DNA of 64,000 nt, from contig NC_019978.1 in NCBI RefSeq assembly GCF_000328625.1, positions 496,001 through 560,000 on the forward strand, in the 5' to 3' direction. This stretch comes from Halobacteroides halobius DSM 5150. GTDB lineage: Bacteria > Bacillota > Halanaerobiia > Halobacteroidales > Halobacteroidaceae. A program made the position numbers and the translations under genes. This document shows positions 1 through 8,110 of this stretch, one piece after another (positions within the stretch are counted from its first letter, which is position 1; every line of letters begins with the position of its first letter). Below the pieces are notes generated by a model. It saw nothing but the letters and a program-made list of their open reading frames with translations, was not told the origin of the DNA and made no database searches.

Positions 1-1050
1 CCTCTAGAGTCTAGGATAAGATTAATAAATGATGATGTAATGATTCCACTAAGATTCTTAACTAAAATGTACGGGGGAGAGCTAGAGTGGGATGGGAGTA
101 CTAAAACAATTTATTATTATTCAAATCGAGTGTCTGATATAAGTACTAAAAGTTCAGTTAATAGTTCTCAAGTAGTAATTAATACTGATTATCAGGTAAA
201 ATATGAACTTAATTTATATCATCGACCGCAAAGATTAGTGCTAGATCTATATAATGTTAGTTTAGCAGAAGTAAAATCTAAAGTTGAGGTTAATAATAAC
301 ATTATTAGGCAGATTAGAGTTAGTCAATTTAAGCTTAATCCAGCTGTGGTTAGAGTAGTAGTAGATATTAATCAAATGAGTAATTATCAAATTAAAAGAA
401 ATTCTTTAGGACTAGTTTTAAAAATAAACCAGGATACTCAAGTAGTAACTTCGTCTATTATTAGCCGTAAGCCAAAGTTAAAAAAGCCTAAACTAAAGCT
501 AAGAACTAAAAAGATAGTGATTGATCCGGGCCATGGAGGGTTTGATCCTGGAGCAATTGGCCCATCTGGTGTCCAAGAAAAGACAGTTAATTATCAGATT
601 GCTAAATCTGTAAATAAATTATTAAAGCAAGCAGGCTTTAGAACTAAAATGACACGGAGAAGTGATAAGTTTTATTCTCTTGCAAAGCGGGCCAATCAAG
701 CTAATAGGTGGTCAGCTGATTTGTTTGTTAGTATTCATTCTAATTCAAACTCTAAACCATGGATTAATGGAACAGCTACTTATGCTCACTGGTATGCTTC
801 AAAATCTAATTGGGCTTTAGCTTGGTATGTACAAAGTGAATTAGTTGAAAGGATTAAACTTGAGAGTAATGGACTAAAAGCAGCTAATTTTGCTGTGTTA
901 AGAGAGACAAATATGCCAGCAATTTTAGTAGAGACTGCCTTTTTATCTAATCCTCGTGAAGAGCGTTTGTTAAATAGTGATGATTTCCAACAAAAAGCAG
1001 CAGCAGGAATTGTAGCAGGAATAAAAAAATATTTTGCTAAAGAAGATTAA
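1..1050 (+). CDS. N-acetylmuramoyl-L-alanine amidase, 5'-truncated by window
   Basis: Hydrolyses the amide bond between N-acetylmuramic acid and the stem peptide of peptidoglycan, outside the cytoplasmic membrane. The reading frame is open to base 1, and the residues before the first ATG (position 40) look like the end of a copper-amine-oxidase-N-type domain (VMIPLRFL), so the true start lies upstream. An AMIN domain follows, then an Amidase_3 domain from about base 511 to the end. It has the zinc His in DPGHGG, the Glu in QEKTVN, the second His in SIHSNS and the catalytic Glu in VETAFLSNP. The next gene has the same architecture, so the two are probably tandem paralogues. Confidence 0.9.
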   Translation, partial: PLESRIRLINDDVMIPLRFLTKMYGGELEWDGSTKTIYYYSNRVSDISTKSSVNSSQVVINTDYQVKYELNLYHRPQRLVLDLYNVSLAEVKSKVEVNNNIIRQIRVSQFKLNPAVVRVVVDINQMSNYQIKRNSLGLVLKINQDTQVVTSSIISRKPKLKKPKLKLRTKKIVIDPGHGGFDPGAIGPSGVQEKTVNYQIAKSVNKLLKQAGFRTKMTRRSDKFYSLAKRANQANRWSADLFVSIHSNSNSKPWINGTATYAHWYASKSNWALAWYVQSELVERIKLESNGLKAANFAVLRETNMPAILVETAFLSNPREERLLNSDDFQQKAAAGIVAGIKKYFAKED

Positions 1051-1143
1051 AAAGAAGGATATCAACCAATTAAGAAGAAATTAAATAATATAACTAATGT
1101 AATATAGTAAATTGTAAGAGATCTTCCAGTTTAGGAGGCTATT

Positions 1144-3363
1144 ATGATGCCGAAGAGATTATTAATGGGAATATTGGTTTTAGTTTTAATTTGTAGTTTT
1201 TCTAATTCTTTATATGCTGCAGATGATATTAAATTGTTAGTTAATAATAAAAAAATTACTAATAGTTTAGACTATCAGATTGTAGACCAAAATATTTTAA
1301 TCCCTCTAAGGACTTTATCTAATGCATTATCAATAAAGCTTAAATGGTTTAACTTAATTAAAACATTGCGCTTAGAGACAGAGGATAAAGTTATCAAATT
1401 TAGATTAGGAGATAGAAATTTACAAGTTAATAATAAGTTAATTAAGATGCCTGTAGCCCCTAAAGAAAAAGATGGAAGATTAATGGTCCCACTTAAATCC
1501 TTAGGGGAGGTATTAGGATTAGTTATTGAGTCTAACCCTCAACAAAGAATTGTTAATATATTTGAGGTGCAGGGCAGATTAAAAGAAATTAAGTATCAAA
1601 AGACTAATAATTATAAAGCGATAGCAATTAATATTAGTCAAAAGGTAGGTCATAAAGTTAGTGTTTTAAAAGATCCTAGACGAATTGTCCTTGATCTAAA
1701 AACAACTAGACTAATTAAAAAAATAAATAATATTAAGGTTGATAATAAATTAATTAAGCAAGTGCGAGTAGCTCAATTTAACGGTAATACTGTAAGAGTA
1801 GTAGTAGATTTAGCTAGTAAAGTTGATTATAAATTAGTTAGCAAGAAGCTTAATCAATCATATCAATATTTAATTAAATTGAGTCCTTTGATTACAGATA
1901 TAAAGTATGAAGCAACTGGATTGAAAATAAATGCAACAGCTGATATCAGGATGAAAGAACCAGTTTATTTATCTAATCCACGGCGAATTGTGGTTGATTT
2001 AAAGAATGCTGTTTTTACTCAGAGTAAAAAGAAGTTAAAAATAAATAATCCCTTATTTAAAGAAATTAGAGTTAGTCAATATCAAACAAATCCTAATAAT
2101 ATAGTACGGGTCGTATTTGAGGCTAAGAAAAATTTAGAGTTAAGAGGTATTCAAAAGCAAAGTTCATTGGTAATAAGTCCAATAGTAGCTAAATTAGAAA
2201 AAGTAGTTTATAACTCTGATAAAAGCAATCAAGTATTATTTGAACTAAGTACACAAGTAAAGCCTGATATTGTGCCCTTAAAAAAGGGAGATAGGTTAGT
2301 TTTTGATTTTTTTAATACTACTAATGAATTCCAAAAGGAAGATTTGAAAATTGATAGTCGATTAATTAAAGAAATTAGGATTTCTCAATTTAATCAGTAT
2401 ATCACGCGGGCTGTGATTGACTTATCAGAGTTAGTCTCCTACCAAATTGATTGGGAAGGGAATCAATTACAATTAAATTTGATGAATAAGTTACAAGAAA
2501 TTAAAGTAAATGATATGAAAGCAAGAACAAAAGTAGATATATCATTATTAACACCTGGAGAATATGATATTTATCAATTACCAAATCCTAAACGTTTAGT
2601 AATTGATATTCCTAATGCTATTGTGGATAAGAAGAAACTTAAATTGATTAATAATTCAGATATAGTAAGTGATATAAGATTTAGCCAATATTCTGTTACT
2701 CCGTATAGTGTAAGGGTAGTATTAGATTTAAAAGATGATATTAATCTGCAAGTTAAATCTCCTGATAGAACAAAACATATTGTGATTAATACTATGACTA
2801 ATAATTTAGCGGGCAAGATTATTGTAGTTGATCCCGGTCATGGAGGATATGATCCAGGTGCTTTGGGCTCATTTTTACGTGAAAAGAATATTACATTAGA
2901 TATTGGTTTAAAATTAGAAGATATCTTGGAAGCTGCTGGAGCAAAAGTGGTTATGACTAGAAAGACTGATCAATTTATTAGTTTAGAAGAAAGGGCCAAG
3001 TTAGCCAACAAATTAAATGCTGATATATTTGTTAGTATCCATATTAATTCCCATTATACTAAGGATGCATTTGGGACTGAAATTTTTATTCGTGAAGATT
3101 ACTCAGATAATTCATTGGTGTTGGCTCACTTTATTCAAGATGAGTTAGTTAATGAAATAAACACCTTTAATCGTGGAAGAAAAGAAGGAAATTTATATGT
3201 ATTAGAGCATACTAAAATGCCAGCTGTATTAAGTGAGATTGCTTTTATTAGCAATCCTGAAGAAGAAGAGTTATTAAGTCGAAATCAGTTTAGATCTAAT
3301 GTTGCAGTTGGTCTTTATAAGGGAATAAGTAAATATTTTAGGTTTTTAGAGGAGGAATCCTGA
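1144..3363 (+). CDS. N-acetylmuramoyl-L-alanine amidase with four AMIN domains
   Basis: Secreted cell-wall amidase of 739 aa. It has a signal peptide (about residues 1-25, cleaved near LYAAD) and a copper-amine-oxidase-like N domain (about 30-145). Four successive AMIN repeats follow (about 150-550), each with an I/L-V-x-D-L/I strand and an R-V/I-S/A-Q-F/Y motif. The C-terminal Amidase_3 domain (about 555-735) has DPGHGG, REKN, SIHINS and SEIAFISNP, so all zinc and catalytic residues are present. AGGAGG lies 5 bases before the start. AMIN domains direct amidases to the septum in diderm bacteria; four copies is unusually many. It overlaps the next gene by one base, so the two are likely co-transcribed. 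Confidence 0.93.
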   Translation: MMPKRLLMGILVLVLICSFSNSLYAADDIKLLVNNKKITNSLDYQIVDQNILIPLRTLSNALSIKLKWFNLIKTLRLETEDKVIKFRLGDRNLQVNNKLIKMPVAPKEKDGRLMVPLKSLGEVLGLVIESNPQQRIVNIFEVQGRLKEIKYQKTNNYKAIAINISQKVGHKVSVLKDPRRIVLDLKTTRLIKKINNIKVDNKLIKQVRVAQFNGNTVRVVVDLASKVDYKLVSKKLNQSYQYLIKLSPLITDIKYEATGLKINATADIRMKEPVYLSNPRRIVVDLKNAVFTQSKKKLKINNPLFKEIRVSQYQTNPNNIVRVVFEAKKNLELRGIQKQSSLVISPIVAKLEKVVYNSDKSNQVLFELSTQVKPDIVPLKKGDRLVFDFFNTTNEFQKEDLKIDSRLIKEIRISQFNQYITRAVIDLSELVSYQIDWEGNQLQLNLMNKLQEIKVNDMKARTKVDISLLTPGEYDIYQLPNPKRLVIDIPNAIVDKKKLKLINNSDIVSDIRFSQYSVTPYSVRVVLDLKDDINLQVKSPDRTKHIVINTMTNNLAGKIIVVDPGHGGYDPGALGSFLREKNITLDIGLKLEDILEAAGAKVVMTRKTDQFISLEERAKLANKLNADIFVSIHINSHYTKDAFGTEIFIREDYSDNSLVLAHFIQDELVNEINTFNRGRKEGNLYVLEHTKMPAVLSEIAFISNPEEEELLSRNQFRSNVAVGLYKGISKYFRFLEEES

Positions 3364-3857
3364 TGTTAGATTTAACAGATAAGAATATATATATTGTGCT
3401 GATTATAATTGTAGTATTATTGTTAATTTTATTATATCCCAAGTTTTTAGCTAGTAAAAAAGTTAAAGTTTATTTTGGGGATCAACAGGCACAATATCTA
3501 GTATCTAAAATTAGAGAGGTAGAACTTGATGATTTATATATAAATTCAATTAAGGAGCTAATTAAAGGACCCCAAAGTAAGGAATTAATGAAGACTATTC
3601 CTTCTCAAACTAAATTACTTAATATAAAAGTAGAAGATGGGTTAGCTAGAGTTAATTTTAGTCGAGAATTAATTGATAACCACTGGGGTGGAACCGCTGG
3701 TGAAATGATAACGGTATATTCCATTGTTAATACTTTAGCTCAATTTAAAGAGATAAATCGAGTCCGGATATTAGTAAATGGTAAACAGATTAAAACCTTA
3801 GTAGGACATCTTGATTTAACACATCCTTTAAAATTTAAAGCAAAATTGGTTAAATAA
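3363..3857 (+). CDS. GerMN-domain (GerM-like) membrane-anchored protein
   Basis: 164 aa with one N-terminal membrane segment (about residues 8-26) and a single GerMN domain (about 33-160; motifs VKVYF, LIKGP, VNFS and VRILVNG). GerM-type proteins take part in sporulation and germination, and in B. subtilis GerM is part of the SpoIIIA-SpoIIQ assembly. Family GerM proteins often carry two GerMN copies, while this one has one. Its start overlaps the stop of the amidase gene (TGATG), and a terminator follows directly, so it closes the cell-wall operon. Its exact role here is inferred. Confidence 0.8.
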   Translation: MLDLTDKNIYIVLIIIVVLLLILLYPKFLASKKVKVYFGDQQAQYLVSKIREVELDDLYINSIKELIKGPQSKELMKTIPSQTKLLNIKVEDGLARVNFSRELIDNHWGGTAGEMITVYSIVNTLAQFKEINRVRILVNGKQIKTLVGHLDLTHPLKFKAKLVK

Positions 3858-3886
3858 GTGAGGCGGGTGCTGCCTCGCTTTTTATT
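3858..3886 (+). terminator. Rho-independent terminator after the GerM-like gene
   Basis: A 7-bp GC-rich stem GTGAGGC/GCCTCGC (one G-U pair) with a 7-base loop, followed by TTTTT. It starts right after the stop codon. Confidence 0.85.
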
Positions 3887-3910
3887 TGGTGAAATTAGCA
3901 ATAATTAAAG

Positions 3911-3939
3911 TTGAATTAATATAAAATAAATAATAAAAT
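3911..3939 (+). promoter_or_regulatory. Probable sigma-A promoter of murI
   Basis: TTGAAT and TAAAAT separated by 17 bases, located between the preceding terminator and murI. The match is moderate and the region is very AT-rich. Confidence 0.45.
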
Positions 3940-3973
3940 AGTAGTATTATTAAATTTAGATAGGATGGTGACC

Positions 3974-4789
3974 ATGGAGCAAGATAAACCAATTGTTTTA
4001 TTTGATTCGGGGGTCGGTGGTTTAACAATTGCTAAAGAAATAATTAATCAATTTCCTCAAGAGAAAATTATTTATTTTGGAGATACGGCACATTTACCTT
4101 ATGGGGAGCGAGAACAAGAGGAAGTAGAAGAATTTGTTCTTAAGATTATAGATTATTTTGTGAATTTAGGGGCTAAAATGGTGATTATTGCTTGTAACAC
4201 TGCTACTGCAGCAGGTTTAGAATTAGCTAGAGATAATTTTTCTCTACCTATTATTGGCCCAATTGATGCTGGGGTTGAAAAGGCTATCGCTGGAACTAAA
4301 AACAAGAAGATAGGTGTAATTGCTACTGAAGGAACAGTAGATAGTGGTGCTTATCAAGAAGCAATTAAGCAAGCAAATAGTGAAGTTGAAGTATTTGTAC
4401 AGGCTTGTCCTAAGTTTGTTCCATTAGTTGAAGCAGGAGAGTTATATAGTCAACAAGTTAGGGAAATTGCTCAAGATTATTTAGCACCTTTACAAGAGGA
4501 AGAGGTTGATACTTTATTATTAGGTTGTACTCACTTTCCTTATTTAAGTAAAATTATTAAGGAGATTATGGGCCAAGAAGTTACATTAATTTATCCGGGT
4601 CAAAGTATTGCTTTAAAGGCTAGAGAGATATTAGTGGATAAAGATTTAATGGTTTCATCTTCTAGTGGTGAGGCTAAGTTTTACGTCAGTGATTTAGATA
4701 AATTATCTAAGAAATTTGTTAAGATAGGGGCTAAGTTTTTAAATTTTGATCAATTGAACTTTTCTGAACTTGATTTATGGGAAAAATAA
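3974..4789 (+). CDS. murI: Glutamate racemase
   Basis: Interconverts L- and D-glutamate to supply D-Glu for peptidoglycan; cytoplasmic. 271 aa, normal for the family. DSGVGGLT at the N-terminus and the two catalytic cysteines in ACNTATA and GCTHFPY are present. I chose the ATG at 3974 because AGGATGGTGA just upstream resembles a Shine-Dalgarno sequence. The ATG at 3965 lies inside that sequence and would add three residues. The gene is flanked by terminators and looks monocistronic. Confidence 0.93.
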   Translation: MEQDKPIVLFDSGVGGLTIAKEIINQFPQEKIIYFGDTAHLPYGEREQEEVEEFVLKIIDYFVNLGAKMVIIACNTATAAGLELARDNFSLPIIGPIDAGVEKAIAGTKNKKIGVIATEGTVDSGAYQEAIKQANSEVEVFVQACPKFVPLVEAGELYSQQVREIAQDYLAPLQEEEVDTLLLGCTHFPYLSKIIKEIMGQEVTLIYPGQSIALKAREILVDKDLMVSSSSGEAKFYVSDLDKLSKKFVKIGAKFLNFDQLNFSELDLWEK

Positions 4790-4810
4790 GATATTATATT
4801 TTTGTTAAAG

Positions 4811-4836
4811 TGTCGCTTTTTAAAGCGGCATTTTTT
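4811..4836 (+). terminator. Rho-independent terminator after murI
   Basis: Stem TGTCGCTT/AAGCGGCA (one G-U pair) with a short AT loop, followed by six T. Confidence 0.85.
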
Positions 4837-4850
4837 AATGGAAAGGTACA

Positions 4851-5051
4851 ATGACTAATATATTTTTCATTAATCAGGAAAATATATATATGCCTAAGCA
4901 GGAATTAGGTTTATTGCCCGGAATAATAAGAAATAAAGTATTAGATTTAATGCCAGTGGTAGAGATAGAAGAGGTAGAGTATAAGCGAGATAATGAAATT
5001 TTTGCAATTTTAAATCAAGAGTTTAAAGGACGAGTTTATAAAGTGAAATAA
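4851..5051 (+). pseudogene. Remnant of aminodeoxychorismate lyase (pabC-like, class IV aminotransferase)
   Basis: An ORF of 66 codons. Its text (TNIFFINQENIYMPK, then LGLLPGIIRNKVLDL, then VEIEEVEY) resembles the C-terminal third of fold-type-IV PLP enzymes such as PabC, where a G-x-L-x-G-I-T-R motif follows a (S/T)N-x-F strand. The catalytic Lys and the N-terminal two-thirds are missing, and the usual xTNS segment is degraded to FAILNQ. It sits directly before folate genes, where pabC would make p-aminobenzoate. I therefore read it as a decayed pabC. It could instead be an unrelated small gene; the assignment rests on motif recognition only. Confidence 0.5.
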
Positions 5052-5052
5052 T

Positions 5053-5197
5053 ATTGATATAAAGCTTCACTTTTAATTTACAATTGACAATTGACAATTA
5101 GAACCCCTTAAAACCTTTCTAAATCAAGGGATTACACGGTTTTGATTTTTAATTGTAAATTGTTCATTGTCCATTGTCAATTGCTCTTTATATCAAT
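5053..5197. repeat. 145-bp palindromic element with terminal inverted repeats
   Basis: Bounded by perfect 12-bp inverted repeats ATTGATATAAAG and CTTTATATCAAT. Inside, the arms carry repeated CAATTGACAATT-type units facing TTGTCAATTG-type units, so the whole element can fold on itself. It has no ORF. The first nine bases of its ends (ATTGATATA) match the ends of the 400-bp elements at 13958 and 44445, which suggests a common mobilising enzyme. Likely a MITE-like non-autonomous element. Confidence 0.65.
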
Positions 5198-5280
5198 TAA
5201 GTGTCAATCTAAAATTAATTGTTTATATGAAAATAAATTATTAAAGAAAATATAATTAAGGTAGTAAGGAGAGATATTTG

Positions 5281-5850
5281 ATGGATCAAGATAGAATTGA
5301 GAAATCAATTAGTAATATTTTAGAAGCTATAGGAGAAGATCCACAACGTGAGGGATTAGAAAAAACCCCCAAGCGGGTAGCTAAGATGTATCAAGAGATA
5401 TTTTTAGGGGTTAATAAAGAACCTAGTGAAGCTCTTGATGTATTTGTTGAAGATGAAGCGAATGATTTAGTATTAGTTAGAGATATAACCTTCTATTCTC
5501 TTTGTGAACATCATTTAATACCTTTTTTTGGGAAGGTTCATCTAGCTTATAAACCTCAAGGTGGTAGAGTAACTGGTTTTTCCAAGTTAACTAAGTTGGT
5601 TGAGACAGTGGCTAAACGACCTCAATTACAAGAAAGAATGACTAAGATAATTGCTGATACAATGATGGAGATTTTAGAACCCCAAGGAGTATATGTAATA
5701 GTAGAAGCCCAACAGTTATGTATGACGATGCGAGGAGTAGAACAGACTGAAACTGAAACTATTACTTCGGCTAGTAGAGGAATTTTTAAGGAAGATAGTG
5801 GGGCTAAAAATGAGGTTATTAATCTTATTTATAGAGGGAGGACTAGATAA
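5281..5850 (+). CDS. folE: GTP cyclohydrolase I
   Basis: Converts GTP to 7,8-dihydroneopterin triphosphate, the first step of folate synthesis. 189 aa. The zinc-site Cys and His are in SLCEHHLIPF, the second zinc Cys is in QQLCMTMRG, and the GKVHLAY segment is present. The ATG at 5281 is preferred over the TTG at 5278 because AAGGAGAG then has normal spacing. It heads folE-folP-folB-folK, and its TAA overlaps the folP ATG. Confidence 0.95.
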   Translation: MDQDRIEKSISNILEAIGEDPQREGLEKTPKRVAKMYQEIFLGVNKEPSEALDVFVEDEANDLVLVRDITFYSLCEHHLIPFFGKVHLAYKPQGGRVTGFSKLTKLVETVAKRPQLQERMTKIIADTMMEILEPQGVYVIVEAQQLCMTMRGVEQTETETITSASRGIFKEDSGAKNEVINLIYRGRTR

Positions 5851-6638
5851 TGTTTAATTATGGTAAGCGAACTTATATTATGGGGATTTTAAATGTTACG
5901 CCAGATAGTTTTTCAGATGGTGGCAATTTTTTTGATGTAAATTCTGCTTTAGAGCAGGCAGAACAAATGGTTGAAGCTGGAGCAGATATTATTGATATTG
6001 GAGGAGAATCTACTAGGCCAGGAGCCAACAAGGTCACTGCTACAGAGGAGTTGGCCCGGATTACTCCAGTATTAAAAAAATTAGTAGCTAATCTTAAGGT
6101 ACCTATTTCTGTTGATACTTATAAAGCTGATGTGGCTAAAGAGGTTCTAAATTTAGGAGCAGATATAATTAATGATGTACGAGGTTTACAAGGAGATAGT
6201 AATTTAGCAAAAGTTGTAGCTGATTATAATGTGCCAGTTGTAATTATGCATAATGCAAGATTGTATGATAAAGAAGGAGATATAATAGATTGTGTCAAGG
6301 CATTTTTAACCGAAAGTATTAAGATAGCTAAAGAAGCAGGGATTAAAGATGAAAATATTATTTTAGATCCAGGAATAGGTTTTGGAATTAGCTCAAAGGA
6401 AAGCATGGAAATTATGAATCGGTTAGCAGAGTTAAAAGAGTTAGGTTATCCAATTTTACTGGGGACTTCTCGTAAATCGATGATTGGTGATATATTAGAT
6501 CTGCCAGCTAAAGAAAGAGTTAATGGTACAGTAGCTACAACAGTAATGGGAATTATGCAAGGTGTTGATCTAGTTAGAGTTCACGATGTAAAGGAAAATT
6601 TAGAAGCTGCTAAGGTAACAGATGCAATATATAGGTGA
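5850..6638 (+). CDS. folP: Dihydropteroate synthase
   Basis: Condenses hydroxymethyl-dihydropterin pyrophosphate with p-aminobenzoate. 262 aa TIM barrel with the signatures ILNVTPDSFSDGG and DIIDIGGESTRPGA, SVDTYK and the GTSRKSM loop. It overlaps folE by one base. The enzyme still needs p-aminobenzoate although the nearby pabC-like gene is decayed, so that substrate must come from elsewhere. Confidence 0.95.
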   Translation: MFNYGKRTYIMGILNVTPDSFSDGGNFFDVNSALEQAEQMVEAGADIIDIGGESTRPGANKVTATEELARITPVLKKLVANLKVPISVDTYKADVAKEVLNLGADIINDVRGLQGDSNLAKVVADYNVPVVIMHNARLYDKEGDIIDCVKAFLTESIKIAKEAGIKDENIILDPGIGFGISSKESMEIMNRLAELKELGYPILLGTSRKSMIGDILDLPAKERVNGTVATTVMGIMQGVDLVRVHDVKENLEAAKVTDAIYR

Positions 6639-6689
6639 GTATTAGTACTTAGTCTAACTCACACTCTACTATAAAGAGAGGAATTAGTT

Positions 6690-7052
6690 ATGGATAAGAT
6701 AATACTAGATGGATTATCATTTTATGGTTATCATGGTGCTTTAGAAGAAGAAAATGAATTAGGGCAAAAATTTATTATTGATCTGGAGTTAAAATGTGAT
6801 CTTAAAGAAGCAGGTAGTACTGATCAACTTAAAAAGTCAGTAAATTACGCCCAAGTCTATCAATTAGTAGCAGATATCTGTCAGAATCAACAATATAAAT
6901 TATTAGAAGCATTAGCTGAGAATATAGCTAAAAATATATTACAAGATTTTTATTTAGTAGAAGAGATTTTAGTTAAAGTTAAAAAACCTGAAGCACCGAT
7001 TAAAGGCATTTTTAATTATGTGGCAGTTGAGATAGAGCGAAGTAGATCTTAA
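6690..7052 (+). CDS. folB: Dihydroneopterin aldolase
   Basis: Cleaves dihydroneopterin to 6-hydroxymethyl-dihydropterin and glycolaldehyde. 120 aa, typical length. The N-terminal GLSFYGYHGALEEE and LGQKFIIDLEL, the VNYAQVY segment and the C-terminal KVKKPEAPI are as expected. It lies 51 bases after folP, with AGAGAGG before the ATG, and 12 bases before folK; same operon. Confidence 0.94.
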   Translation: MDKIILDGLSFYGYHGALEEENELGQKFIIDLELKCDLKEAGSTDQLKKSVNYAQVYQLVADICQNQQYKLLEALAENIAKNILQDFYLVEEILVKVKKPEAPIKGIFNYVAVEIERSRS

Positions 7053-7064
7053 GGGGCGATAGAA

Positions 7065-7571
7065 ATGAAGGATGTTTATTTAGGTTTAGGAACTAATAAA
7101 GGAGATAGAGAAGCTAATTTAAAGCAGGCTATAGAATTAATCAATAATTTCAATAACTCAGAACTTAAAGAAATATCAGCTGTATACGAGACTGAACCTT
7201 GGGGATATACCCAACAAGATGATTTTTTGAATTTATGTGTTAGAGTACAGACAAAATTGGGCCCGCATGAATTATTGACAAAATGTCAACAGGTGGAAAA
7301 AGAGTTGAAACGAGAACGAAAGATTAAATGGGGGCCAAGGACAATTGATGTTGATATTTTAGTCTATGATGATTTAAAGTTAAATGATGAAGAATTAATT
7401 CTACCTCATCCTAGAATGCAAGAACGAGCTTTTGTTCTAGTACCATTGAGTGATTTAAATAATAACTTAATTATAAAAGGGAAAAGCATTAAAGAATGGT
7501 TATCAATAATTAAAGTAGTTGGTTTAAAAGAGTATAATAGTAAAATTATTGAATCAATCAAGGATAAATAG
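7065..7571 (+). CDS. folK: 2-amino-4-hydroxy-6-hydroxymethyldihydropteridine pyrophosphokinase
   Basis: Transfers pyrophosphate from ATP to hydroxymethyl-dihydropterin. 168 aa. YLGLGTNKGDREANL at the N-terminus and the HPPK signature KWGPRTIDVDILVYDD are intact, followed by LPHPRMQERAFVL. Last gene of the folate operon, followed at once by a terminator. Confidence 0.95.
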   Translation: MKDVYLGLGTNKGDREANLKQAIELINNFNNSELKEISAVYETEPWGYTQQDDFLNLCVRVQTKLGPHELLTKCQQVEKELKRERKIKWGPRTIDVDILVYDDLKLNDEELILPHPRMQERAFVLVPLSDLNNNLIIKGKSIKEWLSIIKVVGLKEYNSKIIESIKDK

Positions 7572-7607
7572 AAACTTATGGGCCAAATGCTCATAAGTTT
7601 TATTTTT
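7572..7607 (+). terminator. Rho-independent terminator of the folate operon
   Basis: Nine-bp stem AAACTTATG/CATAAGTTT with an 11-base loop, then TATTTTT. The loop start contains the over-represented heptamer GGGCCAA. Confidence 0.8.
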
Positions 7608-7656
7608 AGCTAATATATCTAGTAAAGATTAATTTAGGAGAAAATTATAAAAACTA

Positions 7657-7685
7657 TTGACAAGTCTTAGATTAGTTGTTATTAT
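7657..7685 (+). promoter_or_regulatory. Sigma-A promoter of iron locus 1
   Basis: TTGACA and TATTAT separated by 17 bases, with a Fur-box palindrome starting 17 bases downstream. It faces the DUF2325-flavodoxin-feoAB genes. Confidence 0.75.
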
Positions 7686-7701
7686 AATTACAGAAACTAA
7701 T

Positions 7702-7716
7702 TGAAAATGATTTTCA
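7702..7716. promoter_or_regulatory. Fur box (perfect 7-1-7 palindrome)
   Basis: TGAAAATGATTTTCA is a perfect 7-1-7 inverted repeat, close to the Fur consensus TGATAATnATTATCA. It lies just downstream of the -10, where a bound repressor would block transcription. Iron-dependent repression is inferred from the site and the downstream feo genes. Confidence 0.8.
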
Positions 7717-7742
7717 GTTTTATATAGTAGAGGGGGAGTAAG

Positions 7743-8024
7743 ATGTCTGTTTTAATTGTAGGTGGCGATAAATTAGGTAAAATACCAGAGAGACTAAGTA
7801 AATGTGGATTTAGTTGTATTAAACATGTTTCAGGACGGAAGTGTCAAAATTGTAGAGTTGACCAGAGGACAGATATGGTTTTGGTACTAACAGATTATGT
7901 AGGGCATAATTTATGTGAAGTGGTTAAATCTAAGGCTAAAGAAAAAGAAATTCCTGTTTTATTCTCTAGACGGTCTTGGTCTAATATTTATAAAAAGTTA
8001 AATTTTTGTGGATTTTTAAACTAA
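7743..8024 (+). CDS. DUF2325-family small protein
   Basis: 93 aa, no signal peptide or membrane segment. It has the DUF2325 pattern: an SVLIVGGDKLG start like a nucleotide-binding loop, a Cys-rich stretch (CQNCRVD), a central MVLVLTDYVGHNL strand and a final PVLFSRRSW segment. The function is unknown in the family. Here it is the first gene behind a Fur box, ahead of a flavodoxin and feoAB, so an iron-related role is plausible by context only. Confidence 0.75.
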   Translation: MSVLIVGGDKLGKIPERLSKCGFSCIKHVSGRKCQNCRVDQRTDMVLVLTDYVGHNLCEVVKSKAKEKEIPVLFSRRSWSNIYKKLNFCGFLN

Positions 8025-8065
8025 AGTAGCATCAAATTAATTGTAGTTTATTTTTTGTAATAAGT

Positions 8066-8080
8066 TGATAATGAGTTTCA
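8066..8080. promoter_or_regulatory. Fur-box-like site upstream of flavodoxin
   Basis: TGATAATGAGTTTCA matches the 7-1-7 Fur consensus at 12 of 14 informative positions. The identical 15-mer occurs again at 8572, before feoA. Confidence 0.6.
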
Positions 8081-8110
8081 TATTCTAATAAACAGAAGGG
8101 AGAGATAAGA

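Noticed and set aside
2574-2816. Minus-strand ORF inside the large amidase gene
   Set aside because: It lies wholly within a well-supported coding gene and shows no motifs or ribosome site. The same holds for the other opposite-strand ORFs inside known genes.
5198-5277. Leader of folE checked for a folate or other riboswitch
   Set aside because: Only about 80 bases of AT-rich sequence with no conserved aptamer-like stems.
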